Origin: Pseudomonas fluorescens
GTDB taxonomy: Bacteria; Pseudomonadota; Gammaproteobacteria; Pseudomonadales; Pseudomonadaceae
Assembly: GCF_040448305.1 (NCBI RefSeq)
Contig: NZ_CP148752.1
Location: 6,142,501 to 6,206,500 of the forward strand
Direction: 5' to 3'
DNA: 64,000 nt
Below, piece by piece: positions 9,089 through 18,006 of the stretch; the first letter of the stretch is position 1, and the number at the start of each line of letters is the position of its first letter. Below the pieces are notes generated by a model. The model saw nothing but the letters and a program-made list of their open reading frames with translations, was not told where the DNA came from and made no database searches. Position numbers and translations under genes: made by a program.

Positions 9089-9736
9089 ATGACTACCCAA
9101 CGTCACTACTCGCCGATTGACCGCCTTCTGCTGCAAGCCGATGCCGCGATGCGTACCCTGCTGCCCTCCAGCGGCCAGCCGTACCGTCCGTCGCCCGCCA
9201 TCGTGCAGCCGGATGCGAAAATGAGCGACGAAGACACACGCCACGTTGCCGGCCTGATGCGCATCAACCATACCGGCGAAGTCTGCGCCCAGGCGCTGTA
9301 TCAGGGGCAGGCGCTGACCGCCAAGCTGCCGCAAGTGCGGGCTGCGATGGAACATGCCGCCGAAGAAGAAATCGATCACCTGGTCTGGTGCGAACAACGC
9401 ATCCATCAACTGGGTAGCCACACCAGCATCCTCAATCCGCTGTTCTATGGCATGTCGTTCGGGATTGGCGCAGTGGCCGGCCTGATCAGCGATAAAGTCA
9501 GCCTGGGGTTCGTTGCGGCGACGGAAGACCAGGTGTGCAAACACCTGAACGAACATCTGGAGCAATTGCCGGCCGAGGATGAAAAGTCCCGGGCGATTCT
9601 TGAGCAGATGCGCATCGATGAAGAACAGCATGCCGAAAGTGCGCTGGATGCTGGCGGGTTCCGCTTTCCGGCACCGGTGAAGTTCGGGATGAGTCTGATG
9701 GCCAAGGTGATGACCAAGAGTACTTATCGGATCTGA
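9089..9736 (+). CDS. coq7: Ubiquinone synthesis hydroxylase Coq7
   Basis: Di-iron monooxygenase of the inner membrane that adds the C6 hydroxyl in ubiquinone synthesis. It has 215 residues, normal for the Pseudomonas form. Iron ligands are visible in HTGEVCAQALY (E64), AAEEEIDHLVW (E94, H97) and the C-terminal DEEQHAESA motif. A strong ribosome site, GGAGGT, precedes the ATG. A bidirectional terminator separates it from speD. Confidence 0.95.
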   Translation: MTTQRHYSPIDRLLLQADAAMRTLLPSSGQPYRPSPAIVQPDAKMSDEDTRHVAGLMRINHTGEVCAQALYQGQALTAKLPQVRAAMEHAAEEEIDHLVWCEQRIHQLGSHTSILNPLFYGMSFGIGAVAGLISDKVSLGFVAATEDQVCKHLNEHLEQLPAEDEKSRAILEQMRIDEEQHAESALDAGGFRFPAPVKFGMSLMAKVMTKSTYRI

Positions 9737-9769
9737 TCTGTGGTTGGCCGACAGGACGCCATCGTCGGA

Positions 9770-9799
9770 TCGCCGCCCGGAGCCGGCTCGCTCCCACAA
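9770..9799. repeat. Single degenerate REP half-element
   Basis: CCGGAGCCGGCTCGCTCCCA resembles one arm of the REP core seen elsewhere in the window, without a partner arm. Confidence 0.45.
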
Positions 9800-9816
9800 G
9801 GGCCGCCGGTAACAAT

Positions 9817-9852
9817 AAAAAAGGCGACTGCCGCAAGGGAGTCGCCTTTTTT
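9817..9852. terminator. Bidirectional terminator between coq7 and speD
   Basis: AAAAAAGGCGACT / AGTCGCCTTTTTT hairpin with a short loop and T-runs on both strands, between two convergent genes. Confidence 0.9.
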
Positions 9853-9865
9853 GTATTCGATAACC

Positions 9866-10657
9866 TTACGCCATATTGCGCGCGTAGAAGATTTCGAGCA
9901 TTTCGTGTTTCACCCGCTCGGTCACCTGGGCGCGCTGCTCAGAAGACAGGTTGCTGGTGGCGTCGCCGAACAGGTAGTTATCCAGTTCGAAGTTCTTCAG
10001 CAGCATCTTGGTGTGGAACAGGTTTTCCTGGTACACGTTCACGTCGGTCATCTGGTACGCGTCGTAAGTGTCGTCGGACAGGTAGTTCTGGATCGAATTG
10101 ATCTCGTGGTCGATGAAGTGCTTTTTGCCTTCAACGTCACGGGTGAAGCCGCGCACACGGTAATCCACGGTCACGATGTCCGAATCGAACTGGTGAATCA
10201 GGAAGTTGAGCGCTTTAAGCGGTGAAATGACCCCGCAAGTCGACACGTCGATGTCCACACGGAAGGTTGCAATACCGCTGACCGGATGGATTTCCGGGTA
10301 GGTGTGCACCGTGATGTGGCTCTTGTCGAGGTGAGCCAGAATGATTTCAGGCAGCGGGCCCGGGGATTCTTCGATCTGACTGTCGGTCGGGGTTACCGGC
10401 TCTTCCGAGATCAGGATCGTGACGCTGGCGCCCTGCGGCTCATAGTCCTGACTGGCAATATTCAGGATGTTGGCACCAATGATATCGACAACTTCCGTGA
10501 GGATCTGCGTCAGGCGTTTCGCGTTGTACTCTTTATTGATGTACTCGACGTAAGCCTGCTGGTCTTGCGGGGTTTCCGCGTAGCAGATGTCATAGATGTT
10601 GAAGCTCAAGGTCTTTGTCAGGTTATTGAACCCGTGGAGCTTGAGTTTGCTTTTCAC
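9866..10657 (-). CDS. speD: S-adenosylmethionine decarboxylase proenzyme
   Basis: Makes decarboxylated SAM, the aminopropyl donor for spermidine. It is a proenzyme that cuts itself between K112 and S113 in LDKSHITVHTYPE, the serine becoming the pyruvoyl cofactor. The 263-residue reading uses a GTG start at 10657 (VKSKLKLHGFNN), with AGAGAG about 12 bases upstream. The ATG further out at 10729 adds an unconserved tail. It is the long enterobacterial-type SpeD. speE is not in the window. Confidence 0.94.
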   Translation of the reverse strand: MKSKLKLHGFNNLTKTLSFNIYDICYAETPQDQQAYVEYINKEYNAKRLTQILTEVVDIIGANILNIASQDYEPQGASVTILISEEPVTPTDSQIEESPGPLPEIILAHLDKSHITVHTYPEIHPVSGIATFRVDIDVSTCGVISPLKALNFLIHQFDSDIVTVDYRVRGFTRDVEGKKHFIDHEINSIQNYLSDDTYDAYQMTDVNVYQENLFHTKMLLKNFELDNYLFGDATSNLSSEQRAQVTERVKHEMLEIFYARNMA

Positions 10658-10896
10658 CGTTAAAAACTCTCTATGTGTTTGCGGCCCGGCCGCGTGATCA
10701 AGCATGCCCGTCAAATGCGAACAACGCATCTGCGTAGGACGGTTAACACCTCTTCGCGATGGCGATTTTGGTTGTCTGTTCGGGTGCGAGGCCTGTCGGC
10801 TGACCGGCCACTACCCTGAAAAAAGTGGCGCATTATGCAGACGTCCGCTTGTGTTCGCCAGAGTCTGCACTGCTTTTATGATAGTTGAATGTCGAT

Positions 10897-11319
10897 TCAA
10901 CCGAGCTCGATGATCTTGTAGTCGTGGGTAATGGCCACGCCGGCCGCGCCGAGCATGATCGAGGCCGAGCAATACTTCTCGGCAGACAGCTCGATGGCGC
11001 GTTTGACCTGGGCTTCTTTCAGCCCGCGGCCCTTGACCACAAAATGCATGTGGATCTTGGTGAACACCTTTGGATCTTCGGTCGCACGCTCGGCTTCAAG
11101 GAACGCTTCACAGCTTTCGACCGCCTGGCGGGACTTCTTGAGGATGCTGACCACATCGAAATTGCTGCAACCGCCGACACCCAGCAGCAGCATTTCCATC
11201 GGCCGGACACCCAGGTTACGTCCGCCGGCATCGGGCGGACCGTCCATGACCACGACATGACCACTACCGGATTCGCCGAGGAACATGGCTTCGCCAGCCC
11301 ATTGGATGCGTGCCTTCAT
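10897..11319 (-). CDS. OsmC/Ohr family protein
   Basis: Predicted small redox protein of 140 residues in the OsmC superfamily, which often reduces organic hydroperoxides. The two conserved cysteines are seen: C51 in GVGGCSNFDVVSIL and C117 in EKYCSAS. The start is ATG 11319 with GGAG 8 bases upstream. It is divergent from vfr. Ohr, OsmC and the YhfA subgroup cannot be separated by eye; YhfA-type is likely from the context next to crp/vfr. Confidence 0.85.
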   Translation of the reverse strand: MKARIQWAGEAMFLGESGSGHVVVMDGPPDAGGRNLGVRPMEMLLLGVGGCSNFDVVSILKKSRQAVESCEAFLEAERATEDPKVFTKIHMHFVVKGRGLKEAQVKRAIELSAEKYCSASIMLGAAGVAITHDYKIIELG

Positions 11320-11548
11320 CGCCAAGACTCCACTGTATAAAAAAGGGTCGCCAGCTTAGCACAGGCCCCGTGATTGACGGCGCCCGGCGTCCTAGGACAT
11401 ATCCCGCCGCCTTGTAGGTAAATGCTCGAATATTTCAGGAAGTGTCTGTTAAGCTGACGCCAAATCAATGGCGCATGGCCAGCTTTTCCCCAGCGTTCGC
11501 TATTCATAAAAAATCAAACACACCGTGCAGTCTTTTCGGGATACAACC

Positions 11549-12193
11549 ATGGTTGCGATTGCCCCCAACCCCAAGATCAAGAACCTCGACAAGCTGTTGA
11601 TGCATTGCCAGCGCCGCCGCTATCAGGCCAAGAGCAACATCATTTGTGCCGGCGACCGCTCGGAAACGCTGTTCTTCATCATCAAAGGCTCAGTCACCAT
11701 CCTGATCGAAGATGACGACGGTCGGGAAATGATCATTTCCTACCTGAACACCGGGGACTTTTTCGGCGAGCTGGGCCTGTTTGAGCAAGCTGGCCTGGAG
11801 CAGGAGCGCAGCGCCTGGGTGCGGGCCAAGGTTGAATGCGAAGTCGCGGAAATCAGCTACGCAAAATTCCGCGAGTTGTCCCTGCTGGACCCGGACATTC
11901 TTTACGTGCTCAGCGGACAAATCGCACAGCGCCTGCGCAACACCACGCGCAAGGTCGGTGACCTGGCATTTTTTGACGTGACCGGCCGCGTTGCCCGCTG
12001 CCTGCTGGAACTGTGTAAACAGCCAGACGCCATGACTCACCCCGATGGCATGCAAATCAAGGTGACCCGTCAGGAAATCGGGCGGATTGTCGGTTGTTCC
12101 CGGGAGATGGTCGGTCGCGTGCTCAAGGATCTGGAAGAACGCAATCTGGTGGGCGTCAAAGGAAAGACCATGGTGGTCTTTGGTACGCGTTAA
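11549..12193 (+). CDS. vfr: Virulence factor regulator Vfr (CRP homologue)
   Basis: cAMP-responsive transcription factor of the CRP family. At 214 residues it matches Vfr length. The cNMP-binding fold contains SETLFFIIKGSV and GDFFGELGLFEQ; the C-terminal helix-turn-helix is VTRQEIGRIVGCSREMVGRV. The start ATG 11549 (MVAIAPNPK) is the family start; the frame extends 8 codons upstream. Its stop overlaps the stop of the convergent ligase gene by about 3 bases. Confidence 0.94.
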   Translation: MVAIAPNPKIKNLDKLLMHCQRRRYQAKSNIICAGDRSETLFFIIKGSVTILIEDDDGREMIISYLNTGDFFGELGLFEQAGLEQERSAWVRAKVECEVAEISYAKFRELSLLDPDILYVLSGQIAQRLRNTTRKVGDLAFFDVTGRVARCLLELCKQPDAMTHPDGMQIKVTRQEIGRIVGCSREMVGRVLKDLEERNLVGVKGKTMVVFGTR

Positions 12194-12888
12194 GCGCTGA
12201 ACATCTGTGCCAGCATCAGCCGATAGAGTTCGTCCAGACGTGCCAGAGCATTGGGTGCGGTGAACTTCTCATGCAGCGCGATGTGGCTTTCGGAGCGTAC
12301 GCGTTGCTCCAGCCCGCAGGCCTCGTTGAAACGATTGACCGCCGCGACCATCGACACTCGCTCGTTATCCAGCAGCATCGCCCCATGTACCAGTCCCACC
12401 GGACGCTGCCCGCCCTGACTCTGGCGCCAGCGCTGGGCGGTACCGACCATTTTGCGTCCATCGAGGTTGACGTTGAAGCGACCGTCACAGAAAGCGCCTT
12501 CGATTTCACCCAGCGACGATGTGCCACCCAGCTCATCGAGCAACTGACAGATCGGATCGCACAAGCGCCGGTAACCGGTCTCGATACGGTTCAGATCCCC
12601 TTCGCTACGCGGCGGCGCGTAAACCAGTGCGATGTTGATCGTTGAGGCCGATTGCGGCACCGGTTCGCCACCGGTTTCACGCAACAGTACTGGCCAACCT
12701 GCCGCTGCCGATACCTCACATGCAGCTTCGAAGCCTGGCAAGCGATTCAAACGGCGCGGCATGACCAGCGCCCGATCACTCGGCTGCCAGAACAGCAGGC
12801 CGAACTCCGCGTCGCCGGCGCAGACCGAGGCCAACAGATCCTGTTCGGCTTGCAGGCCGGCTTCGATGGTCAGGGAGATTGGGGTCAT
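12190..12888 (-). CDS. Lipoate/biotin-protein ligase-like protein
   Basis: BPL/LplA-LipB superfamily protein of 232 residues. Visible features are RETGGEPVPQ, where LplA has a RRxSGGGAV-type loop, and DGRKMVGTAQR, which holds the lysine expected to contact lipoyl-AMP. The protein is shorter than full LplA and lacks its C-terminal accessory domain. It could attach lipoate, or transfer octanoyl groups. It is convergent with vfr, and the stops overlap. Confidence 0.8.
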   Translation of the reverse strand: MTPISLTIEAGLQAEQDLLASVCAGDAEFGLLFWQPSDRALVMPRRLNRLPGFEAACEVSAAAGWPVLLRETGGEPVPQSASTINIALVYAPPRSEGDLNRIETGYRRLCDPICQLLDELGGTSSLGEIEGAFCDGRFNVNLDGRKMVGTAQRWRQSQGGQRPVGLVHGAMLLDNERVSMVAAVNRFNEACGLEQRVRSESHIALHEKFTAPNALARLDELYRLMLAQMFSA

Positions 12889-12934
12889 GAGGTAATCCGT
12901 AAGACATTCAGCCTGTGGTGCATCTTATGCCGTC

Positions 12935-13010
12935 ATCGCGAGCAGGCTCGCTCCCACATTGGATCTTTGACATTAGCAAATCCCTTGTAGGAGCGAGCCT
13001 GCTCGCGATG
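12935..13010. repeat. REP pair
   Basis: ATCGCGAGCAGGCTCGCTCC and its inverted copy GGAGCGAGCCTGCTCGCGAT flank a spacer of about 30 bases, between the ligase gene and trpC. Confidence 0.9.
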
Positions 13011-13033
13011 GGGTCGACTCGATCTGCGAGTAA

Positions 13034-13870
13034 TCAGTCGAGTGTCGAGCCGCTGACAGGCACGCCGCGCTCAGGGAAGAACAGACGCTGCAACTCGCTG
13101 CCCGGGCTTTCGGCACGCATGAACGCTTCGCCGACCAGGAATGCGTAGACGTCGCTGATTTCCATCAGTTCGACATCGGCGCGGTTGAGAATGCCGCTCT
13201 CGGTGATGACCAGACGATCACGCGGGATACGCGGCAACAGGTCGAGGGTGGTTTCCAGGCTGACATCGAAGGTGTGCAGATTGCGGTTGTTCACGCCAAC
13301 CAGCGGAGTGTCGAGGGTTTTCAAGGCCCGCTCCAGTTCGTCGCCGTCGTGGACTTCCACCAACACATCGAGGTTGACGCTTTTGGCCACGGCTGCCAGT
13401 TCGGCCATTTTCACGTCATCCATTGCGGAAACGATCAACAGCACGCAGTCGGCACCCAAGGCACGGGCTTCGACGACCTGGTACGGGTCGATCATGAAGT
13501 CCTTGCGGATCACCGGCAGCTGGCACGCTGCGCGGGCCTGCTGCAGGTAAGCGTCAGCGCCCTGGAAGTAATCGATATCGGTGAGTACCGACAGGCAGGT
13601 CGCGCCGCCCTTCTCGTAGCTTCTGGCGATGTCGGCGGGAATGAAGTTCTCGCGGATCACGCCTTTGCTCGGCGAGGCTTTCTTGATTTCGGCAATGACT
13701 GCGGGCTGCTTCAGCTTGGCCTGAGCCAGCAAGGCCTTGGCAAAACCACGGGGTGCATCGGCCACCTTGGCCAGGCTTTCCAGCTCGGCGAGGCTGACTC
13801 GAGCGCTGCGCTCGGCCACTTCCTCGACTTTGCGCGCCAGAATCTTTTCCAGAACCGTCGGTACACTCAT
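13034..13870 (-). CDS. trpC: Indole-3-glycerol phosphate synthase
   Basis: TIM-barrel enzyme closing the indole ring in tryptophan synthesis. It has 278 residues and is not fused to TrpF. Signatures include AEIKKASPSKGVIRENF, GVNNRNLHTFDV and ITESGIL. Its ATG overlaps the trpD stop by 4 bases, so the two are translationally coupled in the trpGDC operon. Confidence 0.96.
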   Translation of the reverse strand: MSVPTVLEKILARKVEEVAERSARVSLAELESLAKVADAPRGFAKALLAQAKLKQPAVIAEIKKASPSKGVIRENFIPADIARSYEKGGATCLSVLTDIDYFQGADAYLQQARAACQLPVIRKDFMIDPYQVVEARALGADCVLLIVSAMDDVKMAELAAVAKSVNLDVLVEVHDGDELERALKTLDTPLVGVNNRNLHTFDVSLETTLDLLPRIPRDRLVITESGILNRADVELMEISDVYAFLVGEAFMRAESPGSELQRLFFPERGVPVSGSTLD

Positions 13871-14916
13871 CCCTCATTCTCCACTCTGAATACCGCGGTA
13901 AACGCACCCAGCTCCTCGAGCTTTTCTCGAGCGAGGCCGGTGTGCAGCGCATCGTGCGCAAGTGCAACTCCCTCTTTTAAACTGCTGGCATGATCGGCGG
14001 CGTACAGCGCGGCACCGGCATTGAGCATGATCATCTCGGCCGCTTTCTGACCGTTTTCGGTCTTGCGCTTGCCCAGGGCATCGCGAATCAGCTCAAGAGA
14101 TGCCGCCGGGCTTTCTACTGCCAGCCCATGCAGGCTCTGGCTCTTCATGCCCAGGTCTTCCGGCTCGACCCAATACTCGGTGATCTGGTCGTTTTTCAGC
14201 TCTGCCACGAAGGTCGGTGCTGCCAGGCTGAACTCATCCAGGCCATCCTTCGAATGCACCACCAGCACATGCTTGCTGCCCAGACGCTGCAACACTTCCG
14301 CCAGCGGCCGGCACAAGGCCTGGGTGAACACGCCCACCACCTGATGTTTCACACCGGCCGGATTCGTAAGCGGGCCGAGCATGTTGAACAGGGTCCGCAG
14401 ACCCAGTTCGCGGCGCGGGCTTGCAGCGTATTTCATCGCAGAGTGATGGGTCTGGGCAAACATGAAACCAATACCAACGTTTTCAATGCAGCGTGCCACT
14501 TGCACCGGCGTCAGGTTCAGGTAGATACCGGCTGCTTCCAGCAGGTCGGCACTGCCGCTCTTGCCCGAGACTGCACGGTTGCCATGCTTGGCCACGGTGC
14601 AGCCAGCAGCGGAAACCACGAACGCAGCAGCGGTCGACACGTTGAAGATATTGGCACCGTCGCCGCCGGTGCCCACCACATCGACCACACCGTCGAGGGT
14701 CTTGAGTTCGACCTTGTCCGCCAGTTCGCGCATCACCGACACTGCACCGACGATTTCGTCGATGCTTTCGCTCTTCATGCGCATGGCCATCATGAACGCG
14801 CCAATCTGCGCATCCGAGCATTGCCCGGTCATGATTTCGCGCATCACATCGCGCATTTCATCGGTGCTGAGGTCGAGGTGATCGACGATTCGGCTCAGGG
14901 CTGTCTTGATATTCAT
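13867..14916 (-). CDS. trpD: Anthranilate phosphoribosyltransferase
   Basis: Transfers phosphoribose from PRPP to anthranilate. The 349-residue protein has the PRPP loop VVGTGGDGANIFNVSTA and the anthranilate-site block KHGNRAVSGKSGSADLLEA. It lies 9 bases after trpG and overlaps trpC. Confidence 0.96.
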   Translation of the reverse strand: MNIKTALSRIVDHLDLSTDEMRDVMREIMTGQCSDAQIGAFMMAMRMKSESIDEIVGAVSVMRELADKVELKTLDGVVDVVGTGGDGANIFNVSTAAAFVVSAAGCTVAKHGNRAVSGKSGSADLLEAAGIYLNLTPVQVARCIENVGIGFMFAQTHHSAMKYAASPRRELGLRTLFNMLGPLTNPAGVKHQVVGVFTQALCRPLAEVLQRLGSKHVLVVHSKDGLDEFSLAAPTFVAELKNDQITEYWVEPEDLGMKSQSLHGLAVESPAASLELIRDALGKRKTENGQKAAEMIMLNAGAALYAADHASSLKEGVALAHDALHTGLAREKLEELGAFTAVFRVENEG

Positions 14917-14925
14917 GAAAAGTCC

Positions 14926-15519
14926 TTAGCGCGTGCCGCCGGTTTGTTTGAGGAAGTTGGCGAACAGTTCGTGACCCTGTTCGGTGAGGATCGACTCAGG
15001 GTGGAACTGCACGCCTTCGATGTTAAGAGTCTTGTGACGCAGGCCCATGATCTCGTCGACCGAGCCATCTTCGAGCTGGGTCCAGGCAGTCAACTCCAGG
15101 CAATCGGGCAGGGTTTCGCGCTTGACGATCAATGAATGATAGCGGGTCACCGTCAGCGGACGATTCAGGCCTTCGAATACACCCTTGTCCTCGTGAAATA
15201 CCGGGCTAGTCTTACCGTGCATCACTTGGCGGGCGCGCACCACATCACCGCCAAAAGCCTGGCCGATGGACTGGTGGCCGAGGCAGACGCCAAGAATCGG
15301 CAGTTTGCCGGCGAAATGCTTGATCGCTTCAATCGAGATGCCGGCTTCGGTCGGCGTGCAAGGACCGGGGGACACAACGATGCGCTCAGGGTTGAGGGCT
15401 TCGATTTCGGCGATGGTCAGTTCATCGTTGCGCACGACCTTGACCTGGGAGCCGAGCTCGCCCAGGTACTGCACAACGTTGTAGGTAAAGGAGTCGTAGT
15501 TATCGATCATCAGCAACAT
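14926..15519 (-). CDS. trpG: Anthranilate synthase glutaminase subunit
   Basis: Glutamine amidotransferase partner of TrpE, 197 residues. The nucleophile is C79 in LGVCLGHQSIGQAFGG, with the His-Glu pair in VQFHPESI. It is the first gene of trpGDC. It sits 165 bases downstream of a Trp-rich leader ORF, and trpE lies about 2.5 kb away in its own transcription unit. Confidence 0.96.
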   Translation of the reverse strand: MLLMIDNYDSFTYNVVQYLGELGSQVKVVRNDELTIAEIEALNPERIVVSPGPCTPTEAGISIEAIKHFAGKLPILGVCLGHQSIGQAFGGDVVRARQVMHGKTSPVFHEDKGVFEGLNRPLTVTRYHSLIVKRETLPDCLELTAWTQLEDGSVDEIMGLRHKTLNIEGVQFHPESILTEQGHELFANFLKQTGGTR

Positions 15520-15684
15520 GGCGTATAGAACCTCTTGAATTCACTGACTTTAAAGATGGCCTTCGAATGATTTACCCGCAGGGTGCTGCGCTTTGTCAGG
15601 TGCCGGTGTAGCGCCAGCAAAGCGGCATTTCAAACAGGTAAAGAAGGCGAAGCGATACAGGTCCGGCGAGGCCGGCAAAAGAAT
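15520..15684 (-). promoter_or_regulatory. Leader of trpGDC with probable attenuator
   Basis: Non-coding leader between the Trp-rich mini-ORF and trpG. On the minus strand, a CCGGC-CTC-GCCGG hairpin follows the mini-ORF stop within 20 bases. An alternative partner TGCCGG / CCGGCA and a later CGCAG-CACC-CTGCG hairpin are also present. I do not see a clean terminator with a long T-run, so the exact mechanism is open. Attenuation of trpGDC has been described in P. putida. Confidence 0.5.
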
Positions 15685-15753
15685 TCAGGCGCGCCAACGC
15701 CAGCGGGCGTGTGCCTTGATGACTTGATCCAGGAGTTTACTGATGATCAACAC
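15685..15753 (-). CDS. trpL: Putative trp leader peptide upstream of trpGDC
   Basis: Mini-ORF of 22 codons from GTG 15753, ending ...VIKAHARWRWRA. It has two tryptophan codons (TGG) close to the stop, the usual layout of an attenuation leader. The DNA and peptide closely match the last 22 codons of gph (...VIKALARWRWRA), which sit in the same place before trpE. A stop codon in frame just upstream excludes a longer gph copy. The start codon and its ribosome site are weak, so the N-terminus is uncertain. Confidence 0.6.
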   Translation of the reverse strand: MLIISKLLDQVIKAHARWRWRA

Positions 15754-15927
15754 GGGGAAGGTCTCGTTCGTACGTCCCGGCACAGTAACTTAGCTGGGCA
15801 GAGCGCGCAATATCGCCGGGGGTGCTGCCCGCGAAACTATCAAAGGCTTCGCGACAGATGGCAAAAGGCCGGAAGTTTTTGGTACTGTCGTTTCGTTCAC
15901 TAAAACAATAAATAAACGGACTTGCTC

Positions 15928-17838
15928 ATGATCAAACAGTCGTTGTTTGTACCGCTCGCAGGATGCTTGCTCGCGATCGCATGCGCCCAGGCGAACGCCG
16001 CACCCAATCCTTATACAAATTTCGTTGTCTTCGGGGACAGCCTCAACGATGCAGGGACCTTTGCCGACACGGGCGGGCCTGCCGGGGCGACACAGCGTTT
16101 CACCAACCGGACAGGACCGGTGTACCTGGATGGCAGCGGCGAAGTCCGCTCGCTCAACTCCACACAGATTCTGGGCGGAAAACTGGGGTACTCGGTAGAC
16201 CAGACCGCTTCATCATCTTCGGCGGTGCGCGTCAGCAACGGCCAACCCGATGGTAACAACTGGGCTGTAGGCGGATACCGTACCGACCAGATTCTTGATT
16301 CGATTACCAGCACCTCCGCCACCGGCGAACGCACCCGGGCCGGCTATCTTCCATCCAATAACTTCCGTGCCGACCCGAACGCACTGTATTACCTGTCGGG
16401 TGGCGGTAACGACTTCCTGCAAGGTCGCGTCACCAGCCTGCCCCAGGCCAGTGCCGCCGCCGACCGCCTGGCCGACAGCGTACAGACGCTGCAAACCGCC
16501 GGCGCCAAATACGTCATGGTCTGGTTGCTGCCCGATATCGGCTTTACCCCGGCGTTCAACGGCACCCCGCTGCAAGCGTTCACGTCCCAACTCAGCGCCC
16601 AGTTCAACACTGAACTGGTAAGCCGACTGCAAAACATCAATGCCGAAGTCATTCCGCTCAACATTCCGGTACTGCTCAAAGAGACGTTCGCCAACCCGGC
16701 ACAGTTTGGCCTGGCCACCGACCAGAACCTCATCGCCACCTGCTTCAGCGGCAGTGGTTGCACCGAGAACGCCCGCTACGGCATCAACAGCGCCACGCCG
16801 GACCCGACCAAGCTGATCTACAACGATTCGGTGCACCCCACCGAAGCCGGGCAGCGCCTGATTGCCGATTACGCCTATTCCCTGCTGGCAGCGCCGTGGG
16901 AGCTGACCCTGTTGCCGGAAATGGCCCAGGGCACCGTGCGCGCACATCAGGATGAATTGCGCAATCAGTGGCTGGCCGATTGGGAAAACTGGCAAGGCGT
17001 CGGCCAATGGCGAGCCATTGTTTCCGGCGGCGGACAGCATCAGGACTTTGACAGTCAGGACAGCGTGGCAAGCGCCGACGGTAACGGAGCCAACCTGAAC
17101 ATCGGTGGTAGCTACCGTCTCGACGATGCCTGGCGTGTCGGCCTGGTGGCCGGTTTCTATAACCAGAAACTCGAAGCCGGCAACAACGACTCCGACTACA
17201 AGCTCAACACTTACCTGGGCACGGCATTCGCCCAGTACCAGCAAAACCGTGTGTGGGCTGATGCGGCGTTGACGGCCGGGCATCTGGATTACGACAGCCT
17301 CAAGCGTAAATTCCAGCTGGGCGTCAACGAACGCGGCGAAAAAGGCGATACCAGCGGCTACGTCGAAGCCTTCAGCGCACGCGTGGGTTACGACATTGCG
17401 CAACAAGCCAGCAGCCCCTGGCACCTGTCGCCGTTTGTCAGCGCCGACTTCTCCAAGGTACAAGTCGATGGTTACTCGGAGGACGGCAACGACTCCACGG
17501 CGCTGACCTTCGCTGATCAGGAGCGGATTTCCCGGCGCCTGGGCGCTGGCCTGCAGGGCAAATACCAGATCACCCCGCAAACCCAGGTGTTCGGCGAAGC
17601 GGCAATCGAGCGCGAGTACAACGACGATACCCAGGACGTAGACATCAACCTCAACAGCCTGCCGAACAATCAGTTCACTCTGGAGGGCTACACCCCGCAA
17701 AGTCATTTGCAACGTGTGAACCTTGGGGTGAGCCACAACCTCACCAAGGACCTGGCACTGCGCGCCAGCTACAACATTCGCAAGGACGACGACTTCACCC
17801 AACAGGGCATCAACGTAGGTGTTGCGCTGGACTTCTGA
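15928..17838 (+). CDS. estP: Autotransporter GDSL esterase (EstP/EstA)
   Basis: Outer-membrane lipolytic esterase of the autotransporter (type Va) class. The 636-residue protein has a signal peptide ending near ANAA (residue 25) and a GDSL hydrolase passenger with nucleophile S38 in VVFGDSLNDAG. Further blocks are GGNDF and the C-terminal passenger motif YNDSVHPTEAGQRL with catalytic Asp/His. From about 360 there is a beta-barrel translocator ending in aromatic F (VALDF). In PAO1 the homologue EstA is elsewhere and is tied to rhamnolipid production and motility. Here it sits between the two trp blocks. Confidence 0.93.
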   Translation: MIKQSLFVPLAGCLLAIACAQANAAPNPYTNFVVFGDSLNDAGTFADTGGPAGATQRFTNRTGPVYLDGSGEVRSLNSTQILGGKLGYSVDQTASSSSAVRVSNGQPDGNNWAVGGYRTDQILDSITSTSATGERTRAGYLPSNNFRADPNALYYLSGGGNDFLQGRVTSLPQASAAADRLADSVQTLQTAGAKYVMVWLLPDIGFTPAFNGTPLQAFTSQLSAQFNTELVSRLQNINAEVIPLNIPVLLKETFANPAQFGLATDQNLIATCFSGSGCTENARYGINSATPDPTKLIYNDSVHPTEAGQRLIADYAYSLLAAPWELTLLPEMAQGTVRAHQDELRNQWLADWENWQGVGQWRAIVSGGGQHQDFDSQDSVASADGNGANLNIGGSYRLDDAWRVGLVAGFYNQKLEAGNNDSDYKLNTYLGTAFAQYQQNRVWADAALTAGHLDYDSLKRKFQLGVNERGEKGDTSGYVEAFSARVGYDIAQQASSPWHLSPFVSADFSKVQVDGYSEDGNDSTALTFADQERISRRLGAGLQGKYQITPQTQVFGEAAIEREYNDDTQDVDINLNSLPNNQFTLEGYTPQSHLQRVNLGVSHNLTKDLALRASYNIRKDDDFTQQGINVGVALDF

Positions 17839-17850
17839 TGTGCAGCCAAT

Positions 17851-17888
17851 AAAAAACGCGGCGCCCTCACAGGCGCCGCGTTTTTTTT
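17851..17888. terminator. Terminator of estP
   Basis: AAAAAACGCGGCGCC / GGCGCCGCGTTTTTTTT hairpin 12 bases after the estP stop. It is a strong bidirectional-looking terminator between estP and convergent trpE. Confidence 0.92.
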
Positions 17889-17902
17889 GGCGATGAAATC
17901 AT

Positions 17903-17991
17903 TGTGGGAGCGAGCTTGCTCGCGATAGCGGTGGGTCAGACAACATCAATGTGGCAGTGATGGCCCCATCGCGAGCAAGCTCGCTCCCACA
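17903..17991. repeat. REP pair
   Basis: TGTGGGAGCGAGCTTGCTCG followed about 50 bases later by the inverted copy CGAGCAAGCTCGCTCCCACA, between convergent estP and trpE. Confidence 0.92.
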
Positions 17992-18006
17992 GGATTTTTC
18001 GCAAAC

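Noticed and set aside
15685..15790. Pseudogene of gph upstream of trpG
   Set aside because: Only the last 22 codons match and an in-frame stop lies just upstream. A leader peptide explains the conserved Trp codons better.
16213..17802. 529-codon frame antisense to estP
   Set aside because: Shadow frame; the plus strand has a signal peptide, GDSL motif and barrel.
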